Made by a program: the position numbers and the translations under genes
The notes under the pieces: generated by a model
Database searches by the model: none
What the model was told of the DNA's origin: nothing
The model's input: only the letters and a program-made list of their open reading frames with translations
In this document: positions 1-15,011 of the stretch, one piece after another
Layout: each line of letters starts with the position of its first letter
Numbering within the stretch: the stretch's first letter is position 1
Assembly: GCF_013466425.1 (NCBI RefSeq)
Contig: NZ_CP059165.1
Coordinates: 1-64,000, forward strand
Direction of reading: 5' to 3'
DNA from: Mycobacterium vicinigordonae
GTDB lineage: Bacteria > Actinomycetota > Actinomycetes > Mycobacteriales > Mycobacteriaceae
Length of the DNA stretch: 64,000 bases

Positions 1-1482
1 TTGACCGATGACCCCGGTTCCGGATTCGCCACAGTGTGGAACGCGGTCGTGACCGAGCTCAACGGCGACTCCGGTAACGGGTCGAGCCCGGCCACTCCCC
101 TGACTCCTCAGCAAAAGGCGTGGTTGAAGCTCGTCCGACCACTGACCATCGTCGAGGGATTTGCTCTGCTGTCGGTGCCCAGTGTGTTCGTCCAGAACGA
201 AATCGAACGTCACCTTCGCAACCCGATTACCGACGCTCTCAGCCGCCGTCTGCAACAGCAGATTCAGCTGGGCGTCCGGATCGCGCCCCCCTCAGAAGAC
301 GACGACGATTTCCCCGCACCAGCCGAGGCTGCGACCGCCGAGGACGCTTCGGAACCGGCCGACGACGAGGACGCTTCGGCCGACGGCGCGTCGTCCTGGC
401 CCACCTATTTCACTGACCGTCCACACACCACGGACACCTCCGCGGCCAGCGGCACCAGCCTCAACCGCCGCTACACGTTCGACACCTTTGTGATCGGTTC
501 TTCCAACCGCTTCGCACACGCGGCAACCCTGGCCATTGCCGAGGCGCCGGCCCGTGCCTACAACCCCTTGTTCATCTGGGGCGAGTCCGGTCTAGGTAAG
601 ACCCATTTGTTGCACGCCGCCGGAAACTACGCACAACGGCTGTTCCCGGGCATGCGGGTCAAGTACGTCTCCACCGAGGAATTCACCAACGACTTCATCA
701 ACTCACTGCGCGATGACCGCAAGGTGTCGTTCAAGCGCAGCTATCGAGACGTCGACGTGCTGCTCGTCGATGACATCCAGTTCATCGAGGGCAAGGACGG
801 CATCCAGGAAGAGTTCTTCCACACGTTCAACACACTGCACAACGCCAACAAGCAGATCGTTATCTCATCGGACCGCCCACCCAAGCAGCTGGCCACGCTC
901 GAAGACCGGCTGCGAACCCGGTTCGAGTGGGGACTGATCACCGATGTGCAGCCGCCGGACCTCGAGACGCGCATCGCGATCCTTCGTAAGAAAGCACAAG
1001 TGGAACGGTTAGCCGTCCCCGATGATGTGCTCGAGCTGATCGCCAGCAGCATCGAACGCAACATCCGTGAACTCGAAGGTGCGCTTATCAGGGTCACCGC
1101 GTTCGCGTCGCTGAATAAGACACCCATCGATAAGGCCCTCGCCGAAATCGTGCTGCGCGACCTGATCGCCGACGCCAGCGGCATGCAGATCAGCGCGGCC
1201 ACCATCATGGCGGCCACCGCCGAGTACTTCGACACCACCGTCGAGGAACTACGCGGCCCCGGCAAGGCCCGGCCGTTGGCACAGTCTCGGCAGATTGCGA
1301 TGTATCTGTGCCGCGAGCTCACCGACCTCTCACTACCCAAGATCGGCCAGGCTTTCGGCCGCGACCACACCACGGTGATGTACGCGGAGAAGAAGATTCG
1401 CGGCGAAATGGCCCAGCGCAGAGAGATCTTCGACAACGTCAAGGAACTCACCACGCGGATCCGGCAGCGCTCCAAGCGCTGA
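1..1482 (+). CDS. dnaA: Chromosomal replication initiator DnaA
   Basis: DnaA binds DnaA boxes at oriC, melts the adjacent DNA and recruits the replicative helicase. The 493-residue protein has the usual layout: an N-terminal interaction domain (about 1-90), an acidic low-complexity linker (about 97-155), the AAA+ ATPase and a C-terminal DNA-binding domain. Walker A GESGLGKT ends near residue 201, Walker B LLVDDIQ lies around 254-260, and the DnaA signature [14 protein letters not shown] sits near the C terminus. The start is TTG at base 1, as in M. tuberculosis dnaA. The gene is followed by the oriC-type spacer and dnaN. Full length, with no disruption. Confidence 0.98.
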   Translation: MTDDPGSGFATVWNAVVTELNGDSGNGSSPATPLTPQQKAWLKLVRPLTIVEGFALLSVPSVFVQNEIERHLRNPITDALSRRLQQQIQLGVRIAPPSEDDDDFPAPAEAATAEDASEPADDEDASADGASSWPTYFTDRPHTTDTSAASGTSLNRRYTFDTFVIGSSNRFAHAATLAIAEAPARAYNPLFIWGESGLGKTHLLHAAGNYAQRLFPGMRVKYVSTEEFTNDFINSLRDDRKVSFKRSYRDVDVLLVDDIQFIEGKDGIQEEFFHTFNTLHNANKQIVISSDRPPKQLATLEDRLRTRFEWGLITDVQPPDLETRIAILRKKAQVERLAVPDDVLELIASSIERNIRELEGALIRVTAFASLNKTPIDKALAEIVLRDLIADASGMQISAATIMAATAEYFDTTVEELRGPGKARPLAQSRQIAMYLCRELTDLSLPKIGQAFGRDHTTVMYAEKKIRGEMAQRREIFDNVKELTTRIRQRSKR

Positions 1483-2025
1483 AACTGGCCCTGCCGCGGC
1501 TCTGAGCCGCGCTCGTCCGCACTTTCTTGCAAAAACTTCTCTACCTCAGGTCACATGAGCACCACCGCCGAGGTGTGGGTAGACCTGTGCACAAACCCCC
1601 CATAGCGCGGTGCACTACCGCGGAATCGGTGCACATCTGTGATTCATCCCCACTGGTCCACCGAGGATTACACAGCCCGTACCCCCGTCATCCACAGCCG
1701 CCTCGGCCCGCTAGCAGCGGTTAGACCAAGCTGTCCCCAGATTGCACACCCCCTAATACTGATATTGAAATCTCTTCCTCGATTCTCCTTTGAAGTAGCG
1801 GGTTGGGGACATCCCCTCACTCCGCGCTCAGGAACCGCACCCCAGCCGGGTCTGTCGGGGTTCTCGTTTAGCTTTCAAGTTGGCTCGAGAAGCTCTACGG
1901 TTGTTCTTCGACTGCTGTTGCGGCCGTCGTGGCGGATTGCCCGCTCGGCGTTCGTCGCGGCGAGTCCCCAACGCCGGCGGGGGAGCCGGCCCGATTTTTG
2001 GTTCACTGTTAGGTGAAGGGACGCA
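1483..2025. other. dnaA-dnaN intergenic region, probable oriC and dnaN promoter region
   Basis: This 543-bp gene-free spacer lies where mycobacterial oriC is located. A close match to the actinobacterial DnaA box (TTGTGCACA on the minus strand) is at 1586-1594. TCATCCACA at 1688-1696 is one mismatch from TTATCCACA. CTGTCCCCA at 1731-1739 is a weaker match. An AT-richer stretch at about 1750-1800 could be the unwinding element. A 7-bp stem (1495-1501 with 1505-1511) directly after dnaA may end its transcript, although no T-run follows. Box identities come from reading the sequence; function is inferred from position. Confidence 0.8.
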
Positions 2026-3222
2026 ATGGACGCGGCTACAACACGGGCGGCCACCGATTTGAGGTTTCGTCTGGTTCGGGAGTCCTTCGCCGAAGCGGTG
2101 TCGTGGGTGGCCAAGAGTCTGCCGTCGCGTCCTACCGTGCCTGTTCTCTCTGGCGTGCTACTGACCGGCTCGGATGACGGCCTGACGATTTCCGGATTCG
2201 ACTACGAGGTGTCCTCCGAAGTTCAGGTTCCGGCTGAAATAGCTTCTCCGGGAAGCGTTTTGGTGTCCGGAAGGCTGTTGTCCGACATCACTCGGGCATT
2301 GCCTAACAAGCCGGTGGACTTCTACGTCGACGGCAGCAGGGTCGCATTGACTTGCGGTAGCGCGCGTTTTTCGCTGCCGACGATGGCGGTGGAGGATTAT
2401 CCGACCTTGCCGGCGCTGCCCGAGGAGACCGGAACGCTACCCGCAGAGTTGTTCGCCGAGGCGATCGGCCAGGTCGCAATCGCTGCCGGCCGCGACGACA
2501 CCTTGCCGATGCTGACCGGGATCCGGGTCGAAATCTCTGGTGAGACCGTGGTTTTGGCCGCTACCGACCGATTTCGGCTGGCGGTGCGCGAGCTGACCTG
2601 GACGGCGTTGTCACCGGACATCGAGGCCTCGGTGCTGGTGCCGGCTAAGACACTGGCCGAGGCCGCCAAAGCGGGTACCGACGGCTCCGATGTCCGGCTG
2701 TCGTTGGGCTCGGGATCGGGCGTCGGCAAAGACGGACTCTTGGGTATCAGCGGTAACGGCAAGCGCAGCACCACCCGATTGCTGGATGCGGAATTCCCGA
2801 AGTTCCGGCAGCTGCTGCCGGCTGAGCACACCGCTGTGGCCACCATCAATGTGGCCGAACTTACCGAGGCGATCAAGCTGGTCGCCTTGGTCGCCGACCG
2901 CGGTGCGCAGATCCGCATGGAGTTCTCGGACGGCATGCTGCGGCTGTCGGCTGGGGCCGACGATGTGGGCCGGGCCGAGGAAGACTTGGCTGTCGATTAC
3001 GCCGGCCAACCGCTGACCATCGCATTCAACCCGAATTACCTGACCGACGGTCTGGGGTCATTGCATTCCGAGCGGGTGTCGTTCGGCTTCACCACTCCGG
3101 GCAAGCCCGCGTTGCTGCGGCCCGCGTCGGCTGATGACCCGGTGCCTACCGGCAGTGGTCCGTTTCCTGCGGTGGTGACGGATTACGTGTACCTGCTGAT
3201 GCCGGTACGGCTGCCCGGCTGA
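2026..3222 (+). CDS. dnaN: DNA polymerase III beta subunit (sliding clamp)
   Basis: The protein forms the ring-shaped dimer that tethers the replicative polymerase to DNA. It is 398 residues, against about 402 in M. tuberculosis, and consists of three similar clamp domains. Conserved stretches include [15 protein letters not shown] near the N terminus, a middle-domain [11 protein letters not shown], and the typical C-terminal end [12 protein letters not shown]. The ATG at 2026 is preceded by a GAAGGG ribosome site at about 2015-2020. It lies in the order dnaA-dnaN-recF, with recF starting 16 bp downstream, so the two are probably co-transcribed. Nothing unusual is seen. Confidence 0.97.
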   Translation: MDAATTRAATDLRFRLVRESFAEAVSWVAKSLPSRPTVPVLSGVLLTGSDDGLTISGFDYEVSSEVQVPAEIASPGSVLVSGRLLSDITRALPNKPVDFYVDGSRVALTCGSARFSLPTMAVEDYPTLPALPEETGTLPAELFAEAIGQVAIAAGRDDTLPMLTGIRVEISGETVVLAATDRFRLAVRELTWTALSPDIEASVLVPAKTLAEAAKAGTDGSDVRLSLGSGSGVGKDGLLGISGNGKRSTTRLLDAEFPKFRQLLPAEHTAVATINVAELTEAIKLVALVADRGAQIRMEFSDGMLRLSAGADDVGRAEEDLAVDYAGQPLTIAFNPNYLTDGLGSLHSERVSFGFTTPGKPALLRPASADDPVPTGSGPFPAVVTDYVYLLMPVRLPG

Positions 3223-3238
3223 TCCCTGCGACCCACCC

Positions 3239-4396
3239 GTGTACGTCCGGCATTTGGGCTTGCGTGACTTCCGGTCGTGGCAGCGGGCGGATCTCGACTT
3301 GGAGCCAGGCCGTACCGTGTTCGTCGGCCGAAACGGGTTCGGCAAGACGAATCTCGTTGAGGCGCTGTGGTATTCGACAACTCTGGGATCGCACCGGGTG
3401 GGTACTGACGCACCGCTGATCAGGGTCGGCAGCGACCGTGCCGTGGTGTCGACGATCGTGGTCAACGAAGGCAGGGAATGCGCCGTGGATCTTGAGATCG
3501 CGGCGGGGCGGGCGAATAAGGCCAGACTCAACCGGTCGCCGGTGCGCAGTACCCGCGAGATTGTGGGGGTGCTGCGGGCGGTCCTGTTCGCCCCCGAGGA
3601 TCTGGCATTGGTTCGTGGCGACCCGGCGGATCGCCGTCGGTATCTGGACGAATTGGCGACAGTTCGGCGTCCGCTGCTCGCGGCCGTGCGCGCCGACTAC
3701 GAGAAGGTGTTGCGCCAGCGCACGGCATTGTTGAAGTCGTTGTCGGGGGCGCGTTTTCGTGGTGACTGGGGTGCACTGGACACATTGGAGGTGTGGGATA
3801 GCCGGCTGGCCGAGCACGGAGCGCAGTTGATGTCGGCCCGGATCGCGTTGGTCGATGAACTGGCACCGGAGCTGCAGAAAGCCTACGAGATGTTGGCACC
3901 CGAATCACGTTCGGCCGCAATAGGTTACCGTGCCAGCACGGAATCGCTGGTGCCGGAAGCGAGCACGGTGGCCGATCCGGAGACCCTAAAAGCCGCGTTG
4001 TTGTCGGCACTGGCCGCACGCCGGGACGCTGAGCTCGAGCGTGGCGTGTGTCTGGTCGGACCGCACCGCGACGATTTGGAATTGCGGCTCGGGCATCAGC
4101 CTGCGAAGGGCTTCGCCAGTCACGGTGAATCGTGGTCGTTCGCGGTGGCACTGCGGCTGGCAGCCTACGAATTGTTGCGCTCCGAGGGCAGTGACCCGGT
4201 GCTATTGCTTGACGACGTGTTCGCCGAACTCGATGTCAAACGGCGCTCGGCGCTGGCGGCCGTCGCCGAATCGGCAGAGCAGGTTCTGGTGACCGCGGCG
4301 GTGGTGGAGGATATCCCCAACGGCTGGGACGCTAGACAGGTGCGCGTCGAATTGCGTGACGGCGATAGCGGTTCGGTGTCAGAGGTGGTGTCGTGA
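3239..4396 (+). CDS. recF: DNA replication and repair protein RecF
   Basis: RecF is an SMC-like ATPase that loads RecA at gaps during recombinational repair. The 385-residue length equals the M. tuberculosis protein. Walker [10 protein letters not shown] is at about residues 30-38; the tubercle bacillus has GPNGYGKTN, so the loop is slightly changed but the essential G..GKT is kept. The C-terminal signature includes [17 protein letters not shown] and the Walker [12 protein letters not shown]. The start is GTG at 3239, 16 bp after dnaN. Its stop overlaps the start of the next gene by 4 bp (GTGA), which suggests translational coupling. Confidence 0.96.
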   Translation: MYVRHLGLRDFRSWQRADLDLEPGRTVFVGRNGFGKTNLVEALWYSTTLGSHRVGTDAPLIRVGSDRAVVSTIVVNEGRECAVDLEIAAGRANKARLNRSPVRSTREIVGVLRAVLFAPEDLALVRGDPADRRRYLDELATVRRPLLAAVRADYEKVLRQRTALLKSLSGARFRGDWGALDTLEVWDSRLAEHGAQLMSARIALVDELAPELQKAYEMLAPESRSAAIGYRASTESLVPEASTVADPETLKAALLSALAARRDAELERGVCLVGPHRDDLELRLGHQPAKGFASHGESWSFAVALRLAAYELLRSEGSDPVLLLDDVFAELDVKRRSALAAVAESAEQVLVTAAVVEDIPNGWDARQVRVELRDGDSGSVSEVVS

Positions 4397-4941
4397 GCAC
4401 GGAGCCTACTGGTCAAGACGATGTAAACCAGCGCGGAATCGACCTGGTACGCAGAACGCTGGAGGAAGCGCGGGCAGCGGCACGCGCGCGCGGCCAGGAC
4501 GCGGGGTTGGGTCGCGCGGTTCCGGTGCCGTCGCGGCGCCGGGTAACTGGCTCGCGGCGCCGGTGGTCGGGCCCAGGGCCCGACACGCGGGACCCGCAAC
4601 CGCTGGGTCGGTTGGCACAGGATCTGGCCAAGCAGCGGGGGTGGACTCCGCAGGTTGCCGAAGGTGCGGTATTTGGGCAGTGGAAGGCGGTGGTCGGTCA
4701 CCAGATCGCCGACCATGCGACCCCCACCGCCCTCAACGACGGGGTGCTCAGCGTGACGGCGGAGTCGACGGCCTGGGCTACGCAACTGCGCCTTATGCAG
4801 AGTCAGCTGTTGGCCAAGATCGCGGCGGCGGTCGGTAACGGGGTGGTGAAGTCGCTGAAGATCACCGGCCCGGCGCGGCCATCGTGGCGTAAAGGACAGA
4901 AGCATTTCAGCGGTCGAGGACCTCGCGACACCTACGGATAA
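4393..4941 (+). CDS. dciA: DciA-family (DUF721) helicase-associated protein, Rv0004-like
   Basis: DciA proteins associate with the replicative helicase DnaB and promote its loading in bacteria that lack DnaC. The 182-residue protein has a basic, disordered N-terminal half and a DUF721 core beginning around residue 70. The core includes [13 protein letters not shown], a W-containing motif [18 protein letters not shown], and [12 protein letters not shown]. It overlaps recF by 4 bp and lies upstream of gyrB, as Rv0004 does. Family assignment is from recognised sequence; the helicase role is known for the family and is not shown here. Confidence 0.9.
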   Translation: MSTEPTGQDDVNQRGIDLVRRTLEEARAAARARGQDAGLGRAVPVPSRRRVTGSRRRWSGPGPDTRDPQPLGRLAQDLAKQRGWTPQVAEGAVFGQWKAVVGHQIADHATPTALNDGVLSVTAESTAWATQLRLMQSQLLAKIAAAVGNGVVKSLKITGPARPSWRKGQKHFSGRGPRDTYG

Positions 4942-7221
<2,280 letters not shown>

Positions 7222-7253
7222 CCCGTTGGCGTTCAACGACAAACGAGGACTAA

Positions 7254-10358
<3,105 letters not shown>

Positions 10359-10429
10359 CGGGCGGGGGCCGGCTCGCGGCGAACCCGGCATAGACTCAGC
10401 TACTTGAGCAGAACATGTGAGGAGTCGGG

Positions 10430-11287
10430 GTGAGTTCACCGAACGAGCCGGGCGCGCCCAGTCCGGGTGACAACCCGAATGGCGACGGGGCAGCAGAACG
10501 CGCCGGTGCACACCGGGCGGCGACCGGCCCCGGACGTGTCCCGGATACCGCGGACTCGCCGCCGTGGCAGCGCGGCGCTGCCAGGGCCACTGCGCCGTCC
10601 GGGCCGCGGCCTGCGGCCGATCCGCCTACCGACGTCCGCGCCCCGACGAGTTCGGAGGCCAGGCTGAACCGCTTTATCTCGGGCGGTTCGTCATCCACTC
10701 CCGGCCCGGCAAACTCGCCACCGGAGCCGGCTGCCCCGCGCGGCGACAATACTCCCGCGGAGGCGTACGCCAGCGAGCTGCCCGATCTGTCCGGCCCGAT
10801 TCCGCGGCCGACGCAGCGCAAGTCCGTGCCCGAACGCAGTTCGGATGCCCCGAGTTCGTCGGTCCGCGGGTCCGGGGACGCCCGGGAATCGCGCAGCGTG
10901 GCGGTGGGGACCCGGCGCGGCCGCGGGCCGGTTCGGGCCAGCATGCAGATCCGGCGCATTGATCCGTGGAGCACCTTGAAGGTGTCGCTGCTGCTGTCGG
11001 TGGCGCTGTTCTTCGTCTGGATGATCGCGGTCGCGTTCCTCTATCTCGTGCTCGGCGGCATGGGTGTGTGGTCGAAGCTGAACAGCAACGTCGGGGATCT
11101 GCTGAACAACACCAGCGGTAGCAGCGGCGAACTGGTGTCTAGCGGCACCATCTTCGGCGGGGCCATTCTTATCGGCTTGGTCAACATCGTCTTGATGACG
11201 GCGATGGCCACCATCGCCGCGTTCGTCTACAACCTCACGACAGATTTGATCGGTGGTATCGAAGTGACGCTGGCAGATCGGGACTGA
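10430..11287 (+). CDS. DUF3566 membrane protein, Rv0007-like
   Basis: Conserved actinobacterial membrane protein of unknown function, always found just after gyrA. The first 165 residues or so are Pro/Ala/Ser/Arg-rich and probably disordered and cytoplasmic. The DUF3566 core has two membrane helices ([20 protein letters not shown] and, later, [20 protein letters not shown]) separated by a polar segment with [12 protein letters not shown] at 10430 was chosen because it follows a GAGGAG-like site at about 10419-10424. It is 285 residues. No biochemical function can be stated. Synteny supports assignment as the Rv0007 orthologue. Confidence 0.88.
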   Translation: MSSPNEPGAPSPGDNPNGDGAAERAGAHRAATGPGRVPDTADSPPWQRGAARATAPSGPRPAADPPTDVRAPTSSEARLNRFISGGSSSTPGPANSPPEPAAPRGDNTPAEAYASELPDLSGPIPRPTQRKSVPERSSDAPSSSVRGSGDARESRSVAVGTRRGRGPVRASMQIRRIDPWSTLKVSLLLSVALFFVWMIAVAFLYLVLGGMGVWSKLNSNVGDLLNNTSGSSGELVSSGTIFGGAILIGLVNIVLMTAMATIAAFVYNLTTDLIGGIEVTLADRD

Positions 11288-11360
11288 GGGCGGACCGGGG
11301 ACGTTTTGGGAGTCGGGCGGCCGGTGCGGTAATCTCGTCGCTCGTCCGTATGCACAGTAC

Positions 11361-11434
11361 GGGCCTATAGCTCAGGCGGTTAGAGCGCTTCGCTGATAAC
11401 GAAGAGGTCGGAGGTTCGAGTCCTCCTAGGCCCA
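11361..11434 (+). tRNA. ileT: tRNA-Ile (GAT anticodon)
   Basis: A complete cloverleaf of 74 nt. The acceptor arms GGGCCTA and TAGGCCC pair perfectly. The D-arm contains AGCTCAGGCGGTTAGAGC, the anticodon GAT is at 11395-11397, and the T-arm loop reads GTTCGAGTC. The 3' CCA is not encoded. It pairs with tRNA-Ala 150 bp downstream, as in other mycobacteria. Confidence 0.97.
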
Positions 11435-11439
11435 CGATC

Positions 11440-11595
11440 ATGTTCCCGTCACGACGTCATCTGAAGGTGGTGCTGCCGCTGGCAGCGGCGGCCTTGGGCG
11501 CGGCGGCCGTAGTCCGGTCGCGGCGCGATGTCGAGGTCTGGCACGTGGCGCCCGATCCATCCTCTGGTCAGCCACCTGGCCCCCAGGGGCCTTAG
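11440..11595 (+). CDS. DLW-39-like small protein between two tRNA genes
   Basis: A 51-residue ORF starting at ATG 11440, only 5 bp after tRNA-Ile, and ending with TAG at 11593-11595, inside the first ten bases of tRNA-Ala. It has a hydrophobic segment LKVVLPLAAAALGAAAVV, then basic residues and DVEVWHVAPD. The latter resembles the DLW-A-TD motif of the DLW-39 family, tiny actinobacterial membrane-associated proteins encoded at this tRNA position. Here the DLW triplet reads EVW, so the match is imperfect. Function is unknown. No clear ribosome site fits between the tRNA and the ATG. Confidence 0.55.
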   Translation: MFPSRRHLKVVLPLAAAALGAAAVVRSRRDVEVWHVAPDPSSGQPPGPQGP

Positions 11596-11658
11596 CTCAG
11601 TTGGTAGAGCACCGCCTTTGCAAGGCGGGTGTCAGGGGTTCGATTCCCCTAGGCTCCA
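11586..11658 (+). tRNA. alaT: tRNA-Ala (TGC anticodon)
   Basis: A complete 73-nt cloverleaf. Acceptor GGGGCCT pairs with AGGCTCC with one G-T wobble. The anticodon stem CCGCC/GGCGG encloses TTTGCAA with TGC at 11619-11621. The T-arm reads GTTCGATTC. The 3' CCA is not encoded. Its 5' end overlaps the stop codon of the small DLW-39-like ORF. Confidence 0.97.
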
Positions 11659-11678
11659 CTTTTGAAAAGCTTCATTTC

Positions 11679-11720
11679 GACACCCCGGTGTCCATGAGGC
11701 GACCAGGCGCACAGTCGCCT
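11679..11720 (+). terminator. Two stem-loops after tRNA-Ala, possible terminator
   Basis: GACACC (11679-11684) pairs with GGTGTC (11687-11692) across a 2-nt gap, and AGGCGAC (11697-11703) pairs perfectly with GTCGCCT (11714-11720). They lie between the tRNA pair and the convergent TetR gene. There is no T-run, so rho-independent activity is uncertain. Confidence 0.4.
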
Positions 11721-11755
11721 ATCTGAACGCATTGTGGCAAGTGCCCCCGGTGAGG

Positions 11756-12343
11756 CTAATCCTCGACGGTGACCCGAAGACGGGGTTTCCTTTGGTCCCC
11801 CTTCGCGGCGATGCGATCCCATACCGCGTCGACGAGTGGTTCCAGTAAGAGTTCACCCATCTGCTGGGCCAACACGGTGAGGATCTGTGTGGATTCACGC
11901 TTTTGGGTCGACGCCCGTCCGGATTGACGCAACGCCGCGACCTCACGTTGCGTCAGGTCGATCAGAACGTCCAGCAGATGTAGATGGTCATCGGACTGCT
12001 CAAGCAGAGCGCGGCGGACGTAATTGACAACCGGCGGGTTCTGTTCCAGCATCCGGCGCACGGATTTGTCTCGCGCAGCGGTAATTTGCCCGATCGAGCC
12101 TGCGACCGGAACTTCGGCGATCGCCCCGGCGAAGTAGTCCACGACAAGTTGGTCGACCGCTTCGCGCAGACCGGCCTTGGTTTTGAAGTGGTGTTGGACG
12201 AGGCTCGATGTCACCCCCGCTTCGGCTGCGACGTCGCGCAGCGATACGCGGTCGTATCCGTGCTGTGCGTAGAGGTCGAGTGCGGCGTTGCGAATTCGCG
12301 CCTTGGCGGTGAGATCGGTGTTCGTCGCCCGCGGGTTGCCCAT
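11756..12343 (-). CDS. TetR-family transcriptional regulator
   Basis: A one-component repressor of 195 residues. The N-terminal helix-turn-helix domain contains RIRNAALDLYAQHGYDRVS, LRDVAAEAGVTSSLVQHHF and the KAGLREAVD helix typical of TetR proteins. The rest is an all-helical ligand-binding domain of unknown specificity. The ATG at 12343 was chosen because an AGGAGG ribosome site lies just upstream; the longer open frame has no such support. It is divergent from an acyl-CoA dehydrogenase gene, which suggests it regulates that gene and itself, possibly responding to an acyl-CoA or fatty acid. It is absent between alaT and cwsA in M. tuberculosis, as I recall that map. Confidence 0.9.
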   Translation of the reverse strand: MGNPRATNTDLTAKARIRNAALDLYAQHGYDRVSLRDVAAEAGVTSSLVQHHFKTKAGLREAVDQLVVDYFAGAIAEVPVAGSIGQITAARDKSVRRMLEQNPPVVNYVRRALLEQSDDHLHLLDVLIDLTQREVAALRQSGRASTQKRESTQILTVLAQQMGELLLEPLVDAVWDRIAAKGDQRKPRLRVTVED

Positions 12344-12554
12344 GCCGCCTCCTCCGGCTTGACATGCTAGCCGACCAGCACACTTTACAAGTGAACTAAT
12401 TACTATACGCTTACATAGTGTTCGCCAAAGAGAAGTGAATGCGCCGACGACTGCCATCCATATCGGGCCGCACATCCCCGGGTTTACGGAATACACGTGC
12501 GCGCAAGAGCTTGCCAATAAGGCGGATAGCCGCCTGAACGGAGTGAGTGAAGTC
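12344..12554. promoter_or_regulatory. Divergent promoter region of TetR gene and acyl-CoA dehydrogenase
   Basis: A 211-bp divergent spacer. The part near 12380-12425 is clearly AT-richer than its surroundings (it includes AACTAATTACTATACG) and contains the imperfect inverted elements GTGAACTA and TAGTGTTC around 12392-12424, a possible TetR operator. This is inference from symmetry and position only. Confidence 0.4.
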
Positions 12555-13718
12555 ATGTCCGAGCTGTTCCCCCATTACCGTGCGACGTGGGAGACCGACC
12601 AGCACCGCGAATTGCGGCGTCACGCAGCCGAGTTCTTCCGCAAGGAAGCCACTCCGAACCAGGAGCGGTGGGCAGCCAATCATCAGGTCGATCGCGACTT
12701 CTGGAACAAGATGGGCAATGCCGGATTGCTGGGCTTGGACCTCCCTGAAGAGTTCGGTGGGACGGGAGGCGACTTTGGCTACTCGGCGATCGTCGGCGAA
12801 GAACTTGCCCTGGCTCACGACGCGGCATCGGGCTGGGCGGTCCACTCACCGATCGTTGCGCACTACATCAACACCTACGGAAACGCCGAGCAGAAGCAGC
12901 GCTGGATGCCCAAGATCATAAGCGGCGAGGCCGTGCTCGCGATCGCGATGACCGAGCCGGGCACCGGTTCGGACCTGCAGGCGGTGCGCACCACCGCGAC
13001 CCGCGACGGCGACGAGTACGTGATCAACGGGTCGAAGACGTTCATCTCCAACGGAACTCATTGCGATTTGCTGGTGATCGTCGCCAAAACGGATCCCTCT
13101 GCGGGCGCGGCCGGGGTGTCGTTAATCGTTGCCGAAACCGGCGACGACCCGGCGGGCTTCGAGCGCGGCCGGGTGCTCGAAAAGGTGGGCCAACATGGGC
13201 AAGACACCCGTGAGCTGTTCTTCTCCGACATGCGTGTGCCGGCGGCAAACCTTCTTGGCGAGAGGGAGGGCCAGGGCTTTTATCAGCTGATGGAACAGCT
13301 CGCCCGCGAGCGCCTGATTATCGCCTCGGTGTGTTCGGGCATGGCTGAAGCGGCGCTGCTCGAGGCGATCAAGTACACCAAAGAGCGTGAAGCGTTCGGA
13401 AGACCGTTGATCAAGTTCCAGCACAACAGGTTTCAGCTCGCAGAGCTCAAGGCCGAGGTGCTGTCGATCAAGACTACCGTCGACTACTGCGTTCAGCAGT
13501 ACATCGATGGGAGCATCGACCCAGCTACCGCGTCGATGGCCAAGCTGATCGCTGCCGACAAGGGCGTCGCCGTCGTCGACCGGTGTGTGCAGTTCTTTGG
13601 CGGCTATGGCTACATGATGGAGTACCCCATCGCCCGTGCCTATGCGGCTGCCCGCGTCAACAAGATCTATGGCGGCACAAGCGAAATCATGAAGGAAATT
13701 ATCAGCCGCTCACTGTAG
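12555..13718 (+). CDS. Acyl-CoA dehydrogenase
   Basis: A flavoprotein dehydrogenase that probably introduces the 2,3 double bond into an acyl-CoA; the substrate is unknown. At 387 residues it is standard length for the family. Conserved motifs include GLLGLDLPEEFGGTG, the FAD/substrate signature AIAMTEPGTGSDLQAVRT, FISNGTHCDLLVIVAKT, and the C-terminal FFGGYGYMMEYPIARAYA and IYGGTSEIMKEIISRSL. In the last motif the position that is the catalytic Glu in many short-chain members (YEGT) is Gly. As in long-chain and isovaleryl types, the base would then come from another helix. The ATG at 12555 fits the family N terminus; the frame is open to 12435 but the extra residues look non-native. Confidence 0.9.
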   Translation: MSELFPHYRATWETDQHRELRRHAAEFFRKEATPNQERWAANHQVDRDFWNKMGNAGLLGLDLPEEFGGTGGDFGYSAIVGEELALAHDAASGWAVHSPIVAHYINTYGNAEQKQRWMPKIISGEAVLAIAMTEPGTGSDLQAVRTTATRDGDEYVINGSKTFISNGTHCDLLVIVAKTDPSAGAAGVSLIVAETGDDPAGFERGRVLEKVGQHGQDTRELFFSDMRVPAANLLGEREGQGFYQLMEQLARERLIIASVCSGMAEAALLEAIKYTKEREAFGRPLIKFQHNRFQLAELKAEVLSIKTTVDYCVQQYIDGSIDPATASMAKLIAADKGVAVVDRCVQFFGGYGYMMEYPIARAYAAARVNKIYGGTSEIMKEIISRSL

Positions 13719-13945
13719 CGGCATAGACGGTCGACAACGCCGGCAGCATCCCGATCGGCGATCCGTGGACGATCCGCAACCAGCCCGTCCAAAGGCTGCC
13801 CGACTCGGCCCCGTGTCTTGGATTCCCGAACGTGCTGACGGGAGCCGCGTGCCACCCGGCTCATTACCCGGCCGTGTGCATTGCCGCAGGGCGGCTGCTA
13901 GCCGCGGACGCCCTGATCGAGGCCCTCGCAGCACAAGCCTGACGG

Positions 13946-14299
13946 TCAGCGCGCCAGCGGTCGGTAGAACACGAGGCCGTTGCCCTTGTTGTCGTACACC
14001 ACGGCGCGACGCTCGTGCGCGTCGTCGTAAGGCCCCTTCACGATGCCGCCGCCGCTCTGTTCGACGGCTTTGGCGGCGCCATCGACGTCTGCGGTTTTGA
14101 TCCCCACGACGACCTGACCCGGGATCGGGTGGTCCACCTCCGTGGCTAGCGCCAACGTCACCGACCCCCCGTCCAGCGCCGCGAAGTGTGCTCCGTCCCG
14201 GAATTTGACTGCCATGCCCAGGGTCTCGCTGTAGAACCGGATCGACTCCTCCAGGTCGTCGGTCGACAGGATGATCATTCGTACGTCGTGATCGCTCAT
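13946..14299 (-). CDS. VOC-family (glyoxalase/dioxygenase fold) protein
   Basis: A single-domain vicinal-oxygen-chelate protein of 117 residues. The beta-alpha-beta-beta-beta repeats are visible: DVRMIILSTDDLEESIRFYS, TLGMAVKFRDGAHFAALDGG, then QVVVGIKTADVDGAAKAV and RRAVVYDNKGNGLVFYRP. Such proteins act as glyoxalases, dioxygenases, epimerases or resistance proteins; the sequence alone does not say which. ATG 14299 has a GAGGAGGC ribosome site just upstream. It is convergent with the acyl-CoA dehydrogenase and belongs to the three-gene block that separates alaT from cwsA. The 227 bp between 13719 and 13945 hold nothing I recognise. Confidence 0.85.
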   Translation of the reverse strand: MSDHDVRMIILSTDDLEESIRFYSETLGMAVKFRDGAHFAALDGGSVTLALATEVDHPIPGQVVVGIKTADVDGAAKAVEQSGGGIVKGPYDDAHERRAVVYDNKGNGLVFYRPLAR

Positions 14300-14434
14300 T
14301 GCTGCCTCCTCGTTGGCCCAGCCTGTCCGGGCTGAACGCGACAAGCTAGGGCCGAGAGTCACTTCCGTCGACGCATGGGCCGGGGCGTTGTCTGGATGTG
14401 ATCGGGAAATCACACTTTGCTGGAAGCGACGGCC

Positions 14435-14875
14435 TCACGGCCGCGGTTGTACATCCACGCTGGGCGGGCGCGGTGAGGGCTCCGGGCGTGACGAACGGCG
14501 CACGATGCTGAAGGCGACGGCACCGCCGGCGAGCACGGCGACGGTCGCCGCACCAGCGATCAGCCACGGCTTCTTGCTGCGACGCTGGTTGCGGCGGGCG
14601 TCCTGCAGCAACTGCGGCAAGCTGGCGACGACTTCCTGCGCGGCGGCCAGTTCCTGGCCGATGGTGTCCTGAGCCGCCGCGATCTCCTTGGCTAACTGGC
14701 CTTCCCGGTAGCGGCGGCGCACTTCGGACGCGGCAGAGTGCGCGGATTGGACGCCGAGCCCGACAACGCCGCGGGTGACGTCCACCGGGCCTACTGCGGA
14801 ATAGGTCAGACCCCGGGTCAGTCGCTCCCGTGGGGTCAATCGGTCTGGGGCCCGTTCGCCAGCCCTTCGGCTCAT
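14435..14875 (-). CDS. cwsA: Cell wall synthesis protein CwsA (Rv0008c-like)
   Basis: CwsA is a small single-pass membrane protein that works with CrgA and Wag31 in polar growth and septation of mycobacteria (known for the M. tuberculosis/M. smegmatis proteins). The 146 residues compare with 145 for Rv0008c. It begins [19 protein letters not shown], has a central helical region ([20 protein letters not shown]), one C-terminal membrane helix ([20 protein letters not shown]) and a short basic tail. ATG 14875 was chosen by match to the family N terminus, although the frame is open to 15160. It is divergent from ppiA. Confidence 0.88.
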   Translation of the reverse strand: MSRRAGERAPDRLTPRERLTRGLTYSAVGPVDVTRGVVGLGVQSAHSAASEVRRRYREGQLAKEIAAAQDTIGQELAAAQEVVASLPQLLQDARRNQRRSKKPWLIAGAATVAVLAGGAVAFSIVRRSSRPEPSPRPPSVDVQPRP

Positions 14876-15011
14876 TTGCTGCCGCCCTTTCCGTGCACTG
14901 CTCACAGTCCTACGCAGTCCTATCAGTTGGCGAGCATTCGAGCTAGTGCCTGTACAGACTGACACCAAAAGGATGCCGCGGGTGCACCGGCTGCGGGCCG
15001 AACGCGGTGTG

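Noticed and set aside
12435..12554. A 40-codon N-terminal extension of the acyl-CoA dehydrogenase
   Set aside because: The extra residues do not resemble the family N terminus and would consume the divergent promoter; ATG 12555 fits better.
13765..14100. A 111-codon plus-strand ORF after the acyl-CoA dehydrogenase
   Set aside because: Arg/Pro-rich translation overlapping the VOC gene in antisense; no family features.
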